Part shown: positions 22,585 through 33,723 of the stretch, piece by piece
Position numbering within the stretch: position 1 is the stretch's first letter
How the letters are laid out: every line of letters begins with the position of its first letter
Assembly (NCBI GenBank): GCA_016271365.2
Contig: CM057451.1
Span: forward strand, 367,991,501 to 368,055,500
DNA from: Neoceratodus forsteri
Taxonomy: Eukaryota; Chordata; Ceratodontiformes; Ceratodontidae
Direction of reading: 5' to 3'
DNA length: 64,000 bases
Translations under genes and position numbers: made by a program
Notes under the pieces: model-generated
Databases searched by the model: none
Seen by the model: only the letters and a program-made list of their open reading frames with translations
What the model was told of the DNA's origin: nothing

Positions 22585-24397
22585 TATGCATGGGATTCTA
22601 CTGCCGGACCAGTATCTTGGAGCTCTGTAACTCTTCAACACAGTACCCAGCCTTGGAAACAGCATGGAACCAGTGAAAAGACATGATCGGACACTGCACA
22701 GCTGCAGTATGTCTGTTCAGTACTCACTCCCCCACAGGGGGTTCTGGGATATAGCACAAGTAGGCATTGTTGAGATTATGGAGCGAGGGGCAGGGAGACA
22801 CATTGCCAGTTAATAAATAAATCTTCCCAGGAAGAGCTACTTATCTGACACAGGGCCACTGATTAGGTGTGGGACTGCCTAAACAGTTCCTAAAGCTGCA
22901 GTCAGCAAAACATTTCATCATATCGTCGTTTTTTTGTTTCATTTTGTTAGCTATAATGTTATAGTATAGTATTTCTGACATCAGATTTTATTATTAGTGT
23001 CTTTTTATGTCCCTAAGATATTTTTAAAACAGCTTATATTCCTAACGTTGTAAATTAATGATGCAGACCAATAAAAATGGCCACCACTTTTTCAAATCTC
23101 ATCCGTTGTGGTTACTTTTTGACTGTACGTAATGGATTCATACTGCAAATGCAACAGGACAGTGACAGCATTGTACACTGCATCCACACCAAGATATTTT
23201 ATTTTCAAGTGTGCATGGCAAGAAAGAAGAAACGTTTAAATACTTTAAAACCACATATCTCACTACAGGAAGGAGATACAATGAAAAAACAATTACTGAT
23301 TTTTTTTTTTTTTGCGAGAAATACATGTTTCATATATTTCTTTAATTTGCTGTTTATGCCCCCTTCTCACCGGCCTGTTTCCTTCTGCCTACTCTCCACC
23401 TTCAGCCTCATCACTTGTCTACAGCTGGAGTTACTCCTTTCTCTTCTACCCTCTGTGGTTTACCTCTGATGGTGGATCTTCCTCAGCAGGGCTGGTCAGG
23501 CCACTCAAACTTTACACTATAATAAAAAGCTTTAAAACACTAGATTTAAATCAGTTATGTATTAACTTTATTGTTTTCTAGTTATCTGTTACTTACCCCC
23601 TTCCCCGCTGTTGATCTGCTAGATACTGCAGCACTTCTTTCACGGAATCTTTCAAAATGTATTGGACTGCCCTGCTAATTATGCAACTGAAGTTTGTGAC
23701 ATCACAGTCTGCTGTCATGGTGAGCACTATGCTGTCATAAACAAGGGCACTGTGAGGTTAACAGAAGAGAGGCAAATGTTTTCAAGTGTTTTCTATCCAG
23801 ACTTTTTAGATGGGACTACCAGGATGTGTCATAAATCTTGCAAAGAAACATTGAAAATGAAACAAAAAATGTATTCTCTAGTAAACTGTGACACCTGAAA
23901 CATCTTACTTACGAAAGCACGTGCTGAAGTGCAGAGTTGTTCTTTAAGCCAGCATCAAGGAAGGGTGATGTGCTAGAAATTGTGGGGCATGTGGGGGAAG
24001 AAGGTATCACTGTGCTGTGGCTGGAGTGGTTTCGACTGTTGCTCCCAACCACGCATTGCGTGCATGAACAAAAAGGCATGTACGCGGACTCTGCCACTGA
24101 TGTTGGTGACATCCCTTCCCTCCCAAGAGGGCTCCACTGCACTGCCACCCCATGTCAATCGAATGTTTGTGGCTGGGCACACAGACCCAGGATTCCCCCT
24201 CCCCAATGTCCAGAGCTCATTTCCAAATGCGGGTCACCACGTCACGAACGGTGGTGGTTCTGCCACAGCACAGACAGGCTAGCATAAAATTACATTAGTA
24301 ATAAAAAATTATCACTTTTTTCTGCTAACAAATACTGCTACTGATACAGATAGCCAAATGATCCTATCTGTACTTGTCATACCTAATTTAATTAGGT
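22585..24397. other. AT-rich region, no gene recognised
   Basis: No coding pattern I can support. It includes a T tract at 23300-23315. The short ORFs at 23077-23469 and 23937-24287 show no domain or conserved pattern. Confidence 0.5.
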
Positions 24398-24534
24398 AAT
24401 AGGGCCTTTGAAAGGTATCTGATGGTATAAGAGACACCAGGCGCGAGGTTTAGGCGATAGGACCAGAGTGTCTGTCCAAACATCAAAAGAGGTGTCTTAT
24501 ACCATAAGAGACACCCATCGGAGGCCTTATTAAC
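24398..24534. mobile_element. Palindromic foldback element (MITE-like) 1
   Basis: The left arm taatagggcctttgaaaggt with gatggtataagagacacc is the imperfect inverse of the right arm (ggtgtcttatacc through ggaggccttatta), leaving about 50 bp as a loop. No ORF. It probably derives from a DNA transposon; the superfamily is unknown. Confidence 0.55.
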
Positions 24535-24732
24535 TTATTAAATTACTTCAGTTCAGCTCGAGTGATTCATAATAGGTTTAGATCCTTTTTTTAAATTAAC
24601 TTATGCTGTCCTTCCCGCACTGAAGTGGAGTGCTCCTTCCAAACACTCCCACATGACAGCGCACTGTACACAGGATAAGATGTACAGTGGCTCTGCATTA
24701 CACATTAGTGATTTATAATGTGCTTTATTTAT

Positions 24733-25168
24733 TTATTTTTTTATTTATTTAGTTTTTGTTGACCGGGTAAGTGCACTAGACAAATCCTGCCTATTTTCAG
24801 GCACGACCCGGGGGAAGGGGATACAGATGAATGCCAACTGACCTTGAACCAGATTAAGCTGTTGGTGGTATTTTAGTGAATGAGGGAAATTTGGCCAGGA
24901 CACCGGGGAAATTCCCCTACTCTTTTCAGTAAGTACCATGGGATCTTTAACATCCACCTGAACTACCACCAATCCAGGCAGATGGGACCTCAGTTTAACG
25001 TCTCATCCGAAAGACGGCACCTCAGAAGTGCAGCACCCCTCCCATACTGTACTACAGTGTCAGTACTAGGATATTAACCCAAGTGCCAGATGTAGGAACT
25101 GAACCCATAGCCCTCTGATCTCCCAGCCTCCGAGGCGAGTGTGCTACCTACTGAGCCACTGACACTTT
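24733..25168 (-). mobile_element. V-SINE-like tRNA-derived SINE, copy 1
   Basis: Read on the minus strand from 25168, the A box tggctcagtagg fits the TRGCNNAGYNGG pattern exactly, and a B-box-like gggttcagttcc follows. The central block (ctttcggatgagacgttaaa, then atcccatggtactt and ggggaatttcccc) resembles the conserved centre of vertebrate V-SINEs such as HE1, as I recall that family. The 3' tail (ccgtgcctgaaaat type, ending in taaa repeats) is shared with the LINE at 32780-36328. Full length, about 436 bp. Confidence 0.8.
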
Positions 25169-25789
25169 AAATGTATCTGAATGCATTCCATTATAATGCA
25201 GATATACCATATAACTTATTTAATGCCGTTTTAGCTGACTTCTTGTTTCCCAAGACATGACTGAAAAAAACAGGACATCATGCTAGCCAGAGATGGAATT
25301 TAACAGTCTTTACCTATTCCCTGTGCAAGTGGGAACAGGCTAGTGCAAGCAGCTCTGCCCCTTGCATGCACGACACAATGCAAATTACTGTACATGCTAA
25401 GGTTAAGGACTTGTGAGTGGGTCAAGTGTCTCCGTCAAACAAATGAGTCAGTTTGTTAACTGGCATCACTTGGTCCCAGCAAGATACTGGAAGAATCCTG
25501 TGATGTTCTGCAGACACATCAGTGTTTTGTCAGTCTGAGTCAGACAAGAGCAAGACCAATGGGGGGTGACAGTGTGGGAGCATCACTGTCAGAGGCTTCA
25601 GCAGCTACAAAGTGCCAGCACATAAGAACTGAGGTGGGTCTAGGGTCTGAGTGCAATCGATCAGAGAGAGCAGGCACAGCATCAGAGGCTTCACATGAAG
25701 AGTGCCATCCCGTGATGACTGAGGCACAGCATGGAAATAAGTGCAACTGACCATCCAGTGTTACCTGACTGCCTAAGGGAATTCTGCGG
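25169..25789. other. Spacer, nothing recognised
   Basis: No coding pattern or known repeat that I can support. Confidence 0.4.
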
Positions 25790-27092
25790 ACTCGCCGGCT
25801 CTGTCATCTGCTGGCTTGAGTCTTTTTTTATCTAACAGGAGGCAGAGGGTAGTGATGGGGAATCTCTCCTCCTCCCCTGAACACCTGTTGTGCGGAGTTC
25901 CCCAGGGTTCGGTCTTGTCACCGATGCTGTTTGCCGTGTACATGCTACCCTTGGGAGAGCTCATTAGGAAGTACAGCTTAGGTTTTCACTGCTATGCGGA
26001 TGATACCCAGCTGTACTTTTCCTTTGCCCCTGGAACACCCTGTGCAGTACAAGTGTTTAACAGCTGCCTTGCTGAAATCAATGACTGGATGGCCTCCAGC
26101 TGGTTGTGACTGAACCCCAGTAAGACGGAGGTACTGGTGGTGGAGTCGAACAGAGGACGTGATAGGTTGGCCTCTGGTGCAGAGACAGGACTTTGCCTTA
26201 GCTCTGTACCATTGAAGGCCTCCTCTAGAGTGCGTGATCTGGGTGTTATTTTTGACAGCAGTTTGACACTTGAGTTTCAGGTGGCTTCCGTTGTCCGTAC
26301 TAGCGTTTATCATCTGAGGAATATCGCCAGGATTAAGCCCTTAGTTCACGCCACTGGACACTCCCACACTTTATGGTGCATGCCGTGGCGTCCAGGCTTG
26401 ATTACTGTAATGCACTCTATCTCGCGGGGTCTCTGGGGTACTCTCGCCGACTGCAGCTGGTGCAGAATGCGGCAGCGAGGTTGATTGACAGGACAGTCTA
26501 AATACTGTCATATTATTCCGGTGCTGCGTCAACTGCACTGGCTGCCGGTTAGGTGGAGGGTCCTCTTTAAGGTGGGTTTGCTCACCTTTAAGGCCCTACA
26601 CGGCCTGGGCCCTGGCTACCTGAGTGACCTTCTTACACCTGCTATCTCGGTCCGCTCCCTCCGCTCCTCTTCTAGGGGCCTCCTCGCAATTCCCAGGACG
26701 AGGCTAAGAACTGCTGGTGACAGAGCATTTCGTGTCGCTGCCCCCATCCTGTGGGATTCGCTTCCTTTAGTTGTTAGGGAGGCCCCGTCTGTTGAGGTTT
26801 TTAAGGCCCGCCTCAAGGCATTCTTGTACAATCGGGCATTCCCGGACTATGTTTTATAGTTCATACTCATTTATTAAAAAAAAAAAAAGTTAAGGTTTAT
26901 TTTAGTTTTAGAGATTTTAAACGTAGCTGTAGCTGAATGAAGCAAATTGTGTAGCAAATTTTGCTTTAACTTGTTTGGAGCAGGGTATTTAATTGGTTAT
27001 TATTGTGCTGTGATGTTTTTATTTGATTGATATACGGCGCCCAGAGCATCCAGGACGGGCGTCTTCTTAAATAAAATTTGCCTTGCCTTGCC
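25790..27092 (+). mobile_element. L2-like LINE, 5'-truncated
   Basis: Starts within the RT and ends in a 3' region reading gatatacggcgcccagagc, followed by taaataaaatttgccttgcc, where the short gcctt repeats form the tail. Only the C-terminal part of ORF2 is left. The RT motifs and the HWLPV...FK C-terminal block are those of L2-clade LINEs, distinct from the CR1 copies around it. Confidence 0.85.
25816..26862 (+). pseudogene. L2-like LINE reverse transcriptase, C-terminal part
   Basis: The first open segment (25816-26109) reads LLCGVPQGSVLSPMLFAVY and HCYADDTQLYFSF, the YADD catalytic box. A stop at 26107 is followed by LNPSKTEVLVV and RVRDLGVIFDSSLTLEF. The last segment (26485-26859) reads LRQLHWLPVRWRVLFKVGLL, then ALHGLGPGYLSDLL and FKARLKAFLYNRAF, the typical C-terminus of L2-type ORF2. 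At least one stop and one frame change occur. The RT would prime on nicked DNA, but the endonuclease is missing from this copy. Confidence 0.85.
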
Positions 27093-28394
27093 ACTGACTC
27101 AGTCAAAGAGTGGTGCACTAAGGAAGGTTATGGCAAATTTTAAATGGGCAACTGGTTAGAAGTAGAAACACAATTGGTTAGTTGCACTCTGGACTGGGAG
27201 AGAGTACAACTTCCTTTTTTGAACTGCATGTGGAAAAAGGCTGGGTCAATGACGACAATGAAACGTAAGGGTGGATATGCCACAGGGTTTTATTTAACTC
27301 TAAAAATTGATTAGTGTTTTGCTCATGAAAGTGTTAAAACATTGTGAAAATGCATAGCACTTGCTTCAATGTGTTTAACAAACATAACACTTCAAGAAAA
27401 CCTATATAAATACTTTCTGTACAGTTACTATTGTCCCAGGAAAAAACTGCTAATCAATTATTTAAAACCCTGTGCCATGACATATTTTTATTTCACTGGT
27501 TTCATTTAATTTTTTTTCCTCCTACATTTTTGTGACCTGTGCAGATAATCAGACTCTGGAACATGTAACTTCTTCCCTACCCGTGCAAGTGCTAAAATGT
27601 TACTTTTTGTCCCTTTCCTAGCCCACCCTTTCCTGTGAATTAAATAAATAGTCCTTCCAGATACTAGGACTTGTTTTAGCTCTCTACAGAACCCTTCATT
27701 TTCCTTCGTAACACTCCATCTCATCATTTGTGGTCCTCAACCCTCAGAGACACCTATATTCATTGATAACTTATTGACATACACCAAGATATCTTCATTT
27801 AGGTGCGGCACCTACAGTACATTTCACAAGGGTCCTTGGGGAGAAATTACCACAGCAGATTTACTACGTAACAAGTTACATGTTTAGCTTGTCATAAATA
27901 GGTTAACAAAATTATGAAAACATTATTATATACCTATTTACTATATAACCTCCATCCAGTAAATATGATGGGCAGGAGGTGCTGCCTTTAACTGCCCCAC
28001 AGAGCACCACTAGACCCTCAGCTTTCCTCTGTGCAGCAGTGTCTCATGATTGGTGACAACCAGTTTGTGTGTGTTGTGGACTAGCCTATTTGGGGCCTCC
28101 CTACTTTATTCTTGTATGAGGTAGGAACAAGGAGTGACACTGTTGGCATTTTATCCAGTCCACCTGGTACACCAGGAGGCAGGCATACAGTGGCTGGCAG
28201 CCGGCCAGCCCCCCCCATACACATGGATATAGTCTCCTACCAATGGAATTATTTATTGAAAACTGGTAACTGGGAAAGGCACAATGAGCCATGGCGCACT
28301 TCCAGGTGCGACCCTGGGGGAGGGCTACAGGGAGACCAAAAAAAAAAAACATACATAGTGGTAAAGTGCACTTCGTGACAACAAAAAGAATGGA
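27093..28394. other. Mostly AT-rich spacer, no gene recognised
   Basis: The 73-codon minus-strand ORF at 27506-27727 has no recognisable domain. A poly-A run at 28340 may be the tail of an unknown short element. Confidence 0.4.
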
Positions 28395-29940
28395 CAAGCA
28401 GTAATGAGCTAACTAGGTATAGTAAAGTCTTCAGGTTCAGGACATTACAATGCCATGGACAAAGGAAACCTAACTGGAGCAGTCTACATTGACTTAACCA
28501 AGGCATTTGATACAGTTCACCATGGCCTACTTATCAAACAACTACTATCCCTAGGGCTCTCGTAGGGTCCTGGTGACTGGGTAAAAAATTACCTTGCTCA
28601 GCGCTCTCAATCTGTAAAAGTAGCTGGAGTTCTCTCAGACTCAAAACAGGTTCGCTCAGGAGTTCCCCAGGGATCCATCCTGGCCCCTCCTTTCAGCCTT
28701 TTCCTAAACTCTCTCCCCAAATCCTGCCCTGAACAAATAATCCTCTGTGCCGGCGATGCCGTGATTCTTGCCACTCATAAAGATCCGAACCTCTTACGCC
28801 TCAACCTTCAGCATGCTTTTCCAAAGTTGAGATGTGGTTCCTTGAACATAAGCTGGTTCTAAACCACAAAAACTAAATCCATGCTCTTCTCTAACCCCAT
28901 AAACAAGAACAGCAAGTCCCACTCACCATTAATACATACCTAGAAATACCCTTGAACAAGTGCCAATTTTCAAATATCTTGGAATCAACTTTGATCAAGG
29001 CCTAACCTTTGCAACTCACATTGATAGTACAGCAAAAACTATTAATCAGCGAATTGGGATTCTGTATCGGAACCGACAGCTTCTTACCCATTCTGCACTG
29101 AGGATTGCCATCAATCCTCTATCATCTCAGTCGTTGATTATGGCTTAGTTATCTACGGATCTGCCACTACTACAGCACTTAGTAGCATTACAACATCCCT
29201 AAATAAGGCCTGTCGGTTTGCTCACTGGTGCACCGACGTACTCCACACATGTGAACTCTATGCTGACTCAGGTTGGTTGCAACCTCAAACCGGATAAAGT
29301 CACCTTACCTGCCTGATGGCAAAAAAAATCCACTCTGGGCCTCACTCCACCCTGTATCCAAGACCTGTTATGCCCGGCTAGCACCCGTTTTACCAGAAAT
29401 CAGAACACCAGCCTCTCCAAGTCCCCGATGCGGACTTCTCAGGGACAAAGATCATTTGCCTATCGTGCCCCAGCTGGCTAAATGCCCTCAGCACTCATAT
29501 TACTGCCTCCACCTCTCTAGGTATTTTCAAATCAAGGCTTTCTCTCACCTTGCCACCTCCAGCTCCTGTGACTGCCCTGATTAAACCTCCTATTTTCTCA
29601 CTACCCACCCTGTTCCGTTATTTGACAAAGACATGTTTGGGAAACCTTTTCTCCTGCTATTGTCTGCTCCCACACCTTTCACTTACTCTCTGTTCTGGAC
29701 TTTTCCCCATTTGTTTCTCCTAATCTGGCATGACCTCTTTCTTGTAATAATAATGTGATTATTGATATCTCATGTCCTTTTGCACAAATGATTTGATATG
29801 TATTTGTATATGTTTTCTTGCTCTCGACACAACACAAATTGTTGCGTTATCTATGTAACCTTTTGTACTGTACCTAATTGACGTGGAACCTTTGTAAAAG
29901 AGCCTCTGGCTCAAAGGTAGTAATTCCTAGAACAATAAAC
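28395..29940 (+). mobile_element. LINE fragment of the L2/CR1 group, RT part and 3' UTR
   Basis: A stretch near 28470-28560 reads GAVYIDLTKAFDTVHH; then come VRSGVPQGSILAPPF and, at the catalytic box, CAGDAVILAT (box destroyed). A KYLGINFDQGLTFATHI segment at 28970 and a 3' UTR ending tgacgtggaacctttgtaaa and caataaacaat follow. Many stops. The same 3' end recurs at 31090-31184. Different from both the CR1 and L2-like copies nearby. Confidence 0.75.
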
Positions 29941-29944
29941 AATA

Positions 29945-30112
29945 AGAACTAATAAGGGAACTAAGCCGAAGCATGTTTCCAGATATGACCTGGGAGCACA
30001 AGGAAGTTAAGTGACTTGCTCAGGGTAACAGTACGCACGTGGGGGCTGTGGGATTCAAATCCAGGTCTGCAGCCAGTGCCCTAAACCACAGTGTTATACT
30101 GCCTCAATGACA
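29945..30112 (-). mobile_element. MIR-like CORE-SINE
   Basis: Read on the minus strand: gaggcagtataacactgtgg, then gggcactggctgcagacctg, gatttgaatcccac (B-box region), and gagcaagtcacttaacttcc in the core. The arrangement and wording match the tRNA-derived head and core of MIR elements, as I know that family. It is old and diverged. Confidence 0.75.
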
Positions 30113-30401
30113 GGGAATAAGCATACAATTTCAAGATTACAATGGATAACATTCTGAAAAAAAAATAAACAGTGGAGTCATACAGAAGAGTTAATCTGGG
30201 GGTATTTACTGACCCAGGAATGATTAAACAGGCAGCAGGCTTGGTGAGACTCAGGGAAATGAACCCACACCTCATACACAGCAAACACACACCCACTGTT
30301 AGCACATAGGCTCACCACTAGGTTCAATCAGTGATTACACTACACAGTGGGGTCTAAAAATTCTCTGTCCTGATTGGTTGGTTGATACTTTATGCTGCGG
30401 G

Positions 30402-30846
30402 GTCATAGTGTCAGTGACTCAGCAGGTAGCACACTCACCTCTGAGGCCAGGACATCAAAAGGATGCGAGTTCTATCCCCTACACCAGGCACTTGGGTTAA
30501 ATCCCAATACTGACACTATAGTGAAGCAAGAGAGGGGTGCTGCACTCCTGAGTTGCTGTCTTTCGGATGAGACGTTAAACCAAGGTCCCATCTGCCTGTT
30601 CTGGTGGTAGTTTAGGTGGATGTTAAAGATCCCATGGCACTTCTCTAAAAGTGTAGGGGAATTTCCCTGGTGCCCTGGCCAAATCCCCCAAACCCACATT
30701 CACTAAAAATACCACCAACAGCTTAATCTGGTTCAAGATCAGCTGACATTCATCCATATCTCCCTCCCCCGGGTTGTGCCTGAAAATAGGTAGAATTTGT
30801 CTACTGCACTTACCCGATCAACAAAAACTAAATAAAAATAAATAAT
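30402..30846 (+). mobile_element. V-SINE-like tRNA-derived SINE, copy 2
   Basis: Head with tgactcagcaggtagcacac (A box) and a degraded B box near 30470. The centre has ctttcggatgagacgttaaa and atcccatggcacttctct, and the tail runs from cttaatctggttcaagatca to aactaaataaaaataaataa. Same family as 24733-25168 (inverted) and the tail at 14032. The 3' tail matches the LINE at 36240-36328. Confidence 0.82.
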
Positions 30847-31089
30847 TTTTGCATAACCACCGCATGAAGTACCAGCCGACTGTACCTGTAAATGAAAAGA
30901 AAACCAAATCCCTATACCCGGGAACTACGCCATCCCGAGCATTCAAGATCACAGTTAAAAAGTCATTATCTTTATACTTGCTAACTGGCTCTGCAAAAAA
31001 ACAACAGCTACTATGTCCGATTTAATTAAAACCCATAAGCATTGCTCTAACATCTGTTGCTTAAAGGTTTTTTGAAACTTGTCTGTTTG

Positions 31090-31184
31090 TACCCCCTCCC
31101 TACTGACGTGGAACCTTTGTAAATAAGCTGCCTGGCACTCAAAGGTACTTGTAATCCTATAATGAATACAAATAAATAAATATA
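31090..31184 (+). mobile_element. LINE 3' tail fragment
   Basis: ctactgacgtggaacctttg through caaaggtacttgtaatccta, ending in aaataaataaata. It matches the 3' end of the LINE fragment at 29870-29940. Severely 5'-truncated. Confidence 0.75.
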
Positions 31185-31189
31185 CTTCC

Positions 31190-31575
31190 TACTGACCATC
31201 AAAACACCCAATCCTAACACATCTGAAAGCCATGCTATGGCTATCGTCTTTCTCTCCAGCTGCAGCTGAATTTGGCTCAGTTCTACTACAACGTGCGGCC
31301 AAACTTTCTCTCTCCCCCTCCCACTAATTCACCATCTCTCTGTCTCTCTCTCTCTGCACTTTAATATGACCAGATTTCAACTGTTTTTCATCACTGTATA
31401 GGCCTTTGATGTTATCCCTGTATATACTTTTATTTATACTGCATTTAATTCCTGCCTGTATATTGTTCATTTTATCTTTCTGACCTGTCTTATCCTGTAT
31501 ACCCCAGGTCCACCTTGAAAATGAGTTATGCTCAATGGTGATCGCCTGGTTAAATAAAGATTTTGATAGATTGAT
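31190..31575 (+). mobile_element. Possible LINE 3' UTR remnant
   Basis: Ends with ccttgaaaatgagttatgct and cgcctggttaaataaag, wording common at the 3' ends of vertebrate LINEs. No readable RT remains, so the family cannot be named. Confidence 0.4.
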
Positions 31576-31923
31576 GCAGCCTCTCTCCCTGAATCTGTCA
31601 GATGCCCATAAATGCCTTAATTGCAGCTCTCTTAGCTCATAACTACCGTCACTGGTGGCTGCTGATTACACCTTACCACACAAGCTGCATCACAGACAGG
31701 GCCAGAACCACAGAAAGTGGTGCTCAGCAGCATGATCACCTGGTGAAGAACGTAAGAGGACCCAATGGCTCGGCTACAACTCCTGCTCCAGTCCACAAAC
31801 AAAAAGGCTAAAATTAGCGACTATTGAATCTTGCGTAATTATATTTTTGGTCTTTTAAGCATAAAAAAAGTTTTTTCCTTCACTTTTTTGTGCATTAGTA
31901 ATCTTTTCAAACTGTATAACCAG

Positions 31924-32062
31924 AATAATCCAAGACAGGGTGTGGGCTGGGCTGAGAATTATCCATGCCTGGTGTGGTTGGTCACTCAGCCCGTGGCCTC
32001 ATGACCAAACCACACCAGGCATGGGTAAATCACCAGCCCAAGCCACACCCTGTCCATGGATT
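31924..32062. mobile_element. Palindromic foldback element (MITE-like) 2
   Basis: Left arm ataatccaagacagggtgtg with atccatgcctggtgtggttg; the right arm is its inverse (accacaccaggcatgggtaa through acaccctgtccatggattat). The loop is about 20 bp. No ORF. Homologous to the next element. Confidence 0.7.
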
Positions 32063-32063
32063 A

Positions 32064-32212
32064 TTTAAGCAATAAGCCACGAGGGGGTGTGGGTTATCGG
32101 GGGGATTAACCACGGCTGGAGTGGTTTGTCCACGAGACGCAGCCGAGTGGGTAAATCCTCGCCAGCCATGGTAAATCCTCCGATAACCCACATCCCCCAA
32201 GTGACTTATTGC
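32064..32212. mobile_element. Palindromic foldback element (MITE-like) 3
   Basis: Left arm gcaataagccacgagggggt, then gtgggttatcggggggatta; the right arm (aatcctccgataacccacat through aagtgacttattgc) is its inverse. It shares ggtgtgggt- and tggtttgtcca-like blocks with element 2. Confidence 0.7.
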
Positions 32213-32779
32213 AATTATACCTTGTTGTTTGTATTTTTTTTGGGGGGGGGATAAAGCTTAATAAACGTTTTTTAGAGTTTTCATTATTTTTATTAATTTT
32301 CCTATGCAGCGAGAAAAAAAGAATTCTCTGTTGCTAGGTGGAAAGTTTCTGTATCTGTGTGTTGTGCTAATGGGCTGCCGCCGCACAGTACAGCATGTGG
32401 TTTTGGTTAGGTTTGTGGTGCGAACTGCTTCCGTGTTCTACCAAGCAGTAGGAAGTGAGAGGGGTTGCGTTTTCCTTCAATATATATATATTTTTTTCAA
32501 AACGGAGGCGTGAGATAGGCTGGTACATTAATGAGGTGAGACACTGAGTGGACTGGAGACAGAACTAGTGTACAGTGGAAGTCTCATGGTATGATGGAGG
32601 GCAGACTGTGCAGGAGCAGAGACTGAGGTGAAGTGGGTGCACTTTTGGCGGTTACGGGGAAGTCCATGCTGGTCTGTTTGTTTTTTTTTCAATGCGGATC
32701 CACTTTCTTGGGGGTTTGTGCTACTCACGTTATGTGCTTTGGTGAGCTGGACGTGATGGGAGTCTGAGACCGCCGCTTA
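32213..32779. other. Spacer or 5' UTR of the following LINE
   Basis: No ORF of note. The 5' end of the LINE cannot be placed without other copies. Confidence 0.35.
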
Positions 32780-32809
32780 GCGAGCATTCCAATATGGCGA
32801 ATCTGCAGT

Positions 32810-33720
32810 TTGAATTTCCCAGGTCGGATAATTTGTGAGAGATGCGGCAGGCTGGCACGTTTTGCGGCAACCCCCTTCGTCCATTGTAAACTGTGGTATC
32901 TGCTCCTACTAGCACTTATCTTAGCTGGAGATACTGAATTAAATCCAGGGCCCGTAGGTATTTCACCCTACTCGGACGCTGCCTCAGCTCACACCAAGGC
33001 CCTCTGCATTACTCACCTAAATATCAGGAGCCTGTCCCACAACCTAACTGAACTTGAGGCTTGGGTTGCTCTGCATAACCCTGACATTCTCTGCCTGGCT
33101 GAAACTATCCACCCCTGATTCCCAGTGCATGTTACCTAATTATAAACTAATGAGGCAAGACAGGCCCCTAGCCAAGCACGGAGGTGGTGTTGCCATCTTC
33201 TATAAATCTCATTTATCACTAACAAGGAACGTCTCCTCCCCTCTCACTCTCTGTGAATCAATTCATGCAATCCTCCAACTTGGCTCTAAGAAGCTACACA
33301 TAGTATGTGCCTATAACCCACCTGGTGGCGGCATCACTGGTCTTAAGGAACTCCTCTCCCAGGTGAACACTACAATTGGACGAAATGAGGTTCTCACACT
33401 AGGTAATTTCAACCTGAACTGGACCAGTAAAGCTAACCAGCCCTTCCACACCATAGTACAGGGCCACAACCTTCACCAGATTATCACTGACCCAACAAGG
33501 GTCATGGCACCCCCCCCCCCAGTCTAGCTCACTAATTGACTGGGTCCTTACAAACTGCCCTGACAGCATAGCCTCAGCCGGTACCTTTACAGATGCAATA
33601 AGTGATCACTCCCCTATCTTCTGCATTTGGCACACCCCTAGTCGGCCATCTCCCCCCCCAAAAAACTTATTACCTTCCGCAATCTGGGCAATTTTAATCA
33701 GACACAGTTTATGTACGATC
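32810..33720 (+). pseudogene. LINE endonuclease with N-terminal 2A-like peptide (frameshifted)
   Basis: The N-terminus reads KLWYLLLLALILAGDTELNPGP; the end, DTELNPGP, fits the DxExNPGP pattern of 2A-type ribosome-skipping peptides, which are known from some APE-type LINEs. The endonuclease follows: HLNIRSLSHNLTELEAW, DILCLAETI (catalytic Glu), GGGVAIFYKS, then a GNFNLNW block where GDFN would be expected (catalytic Asp to Asn), and ISDHSPIFC near 33600 (Asp and His). Frames change near 33100 and 33530; a C run at 33507-33521 is one likely site. The changed Asp points to a dead nuclease. Confidence 0.82.
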
Positions 33721-33723
33721 TCT

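Noticed and set aside
23937..24287. Overlapping ORFs of 100-116 codons as a possible gene
   Set aside because: Several frames are open on both strands at once, with no motif; probably a local lack of stops.
27506..27727. 73-codon minus-strand ORF with a basic C-terminus
   Set aside because: No recognisable domain, no splice or promoter context, and a length expected by chance in this region.
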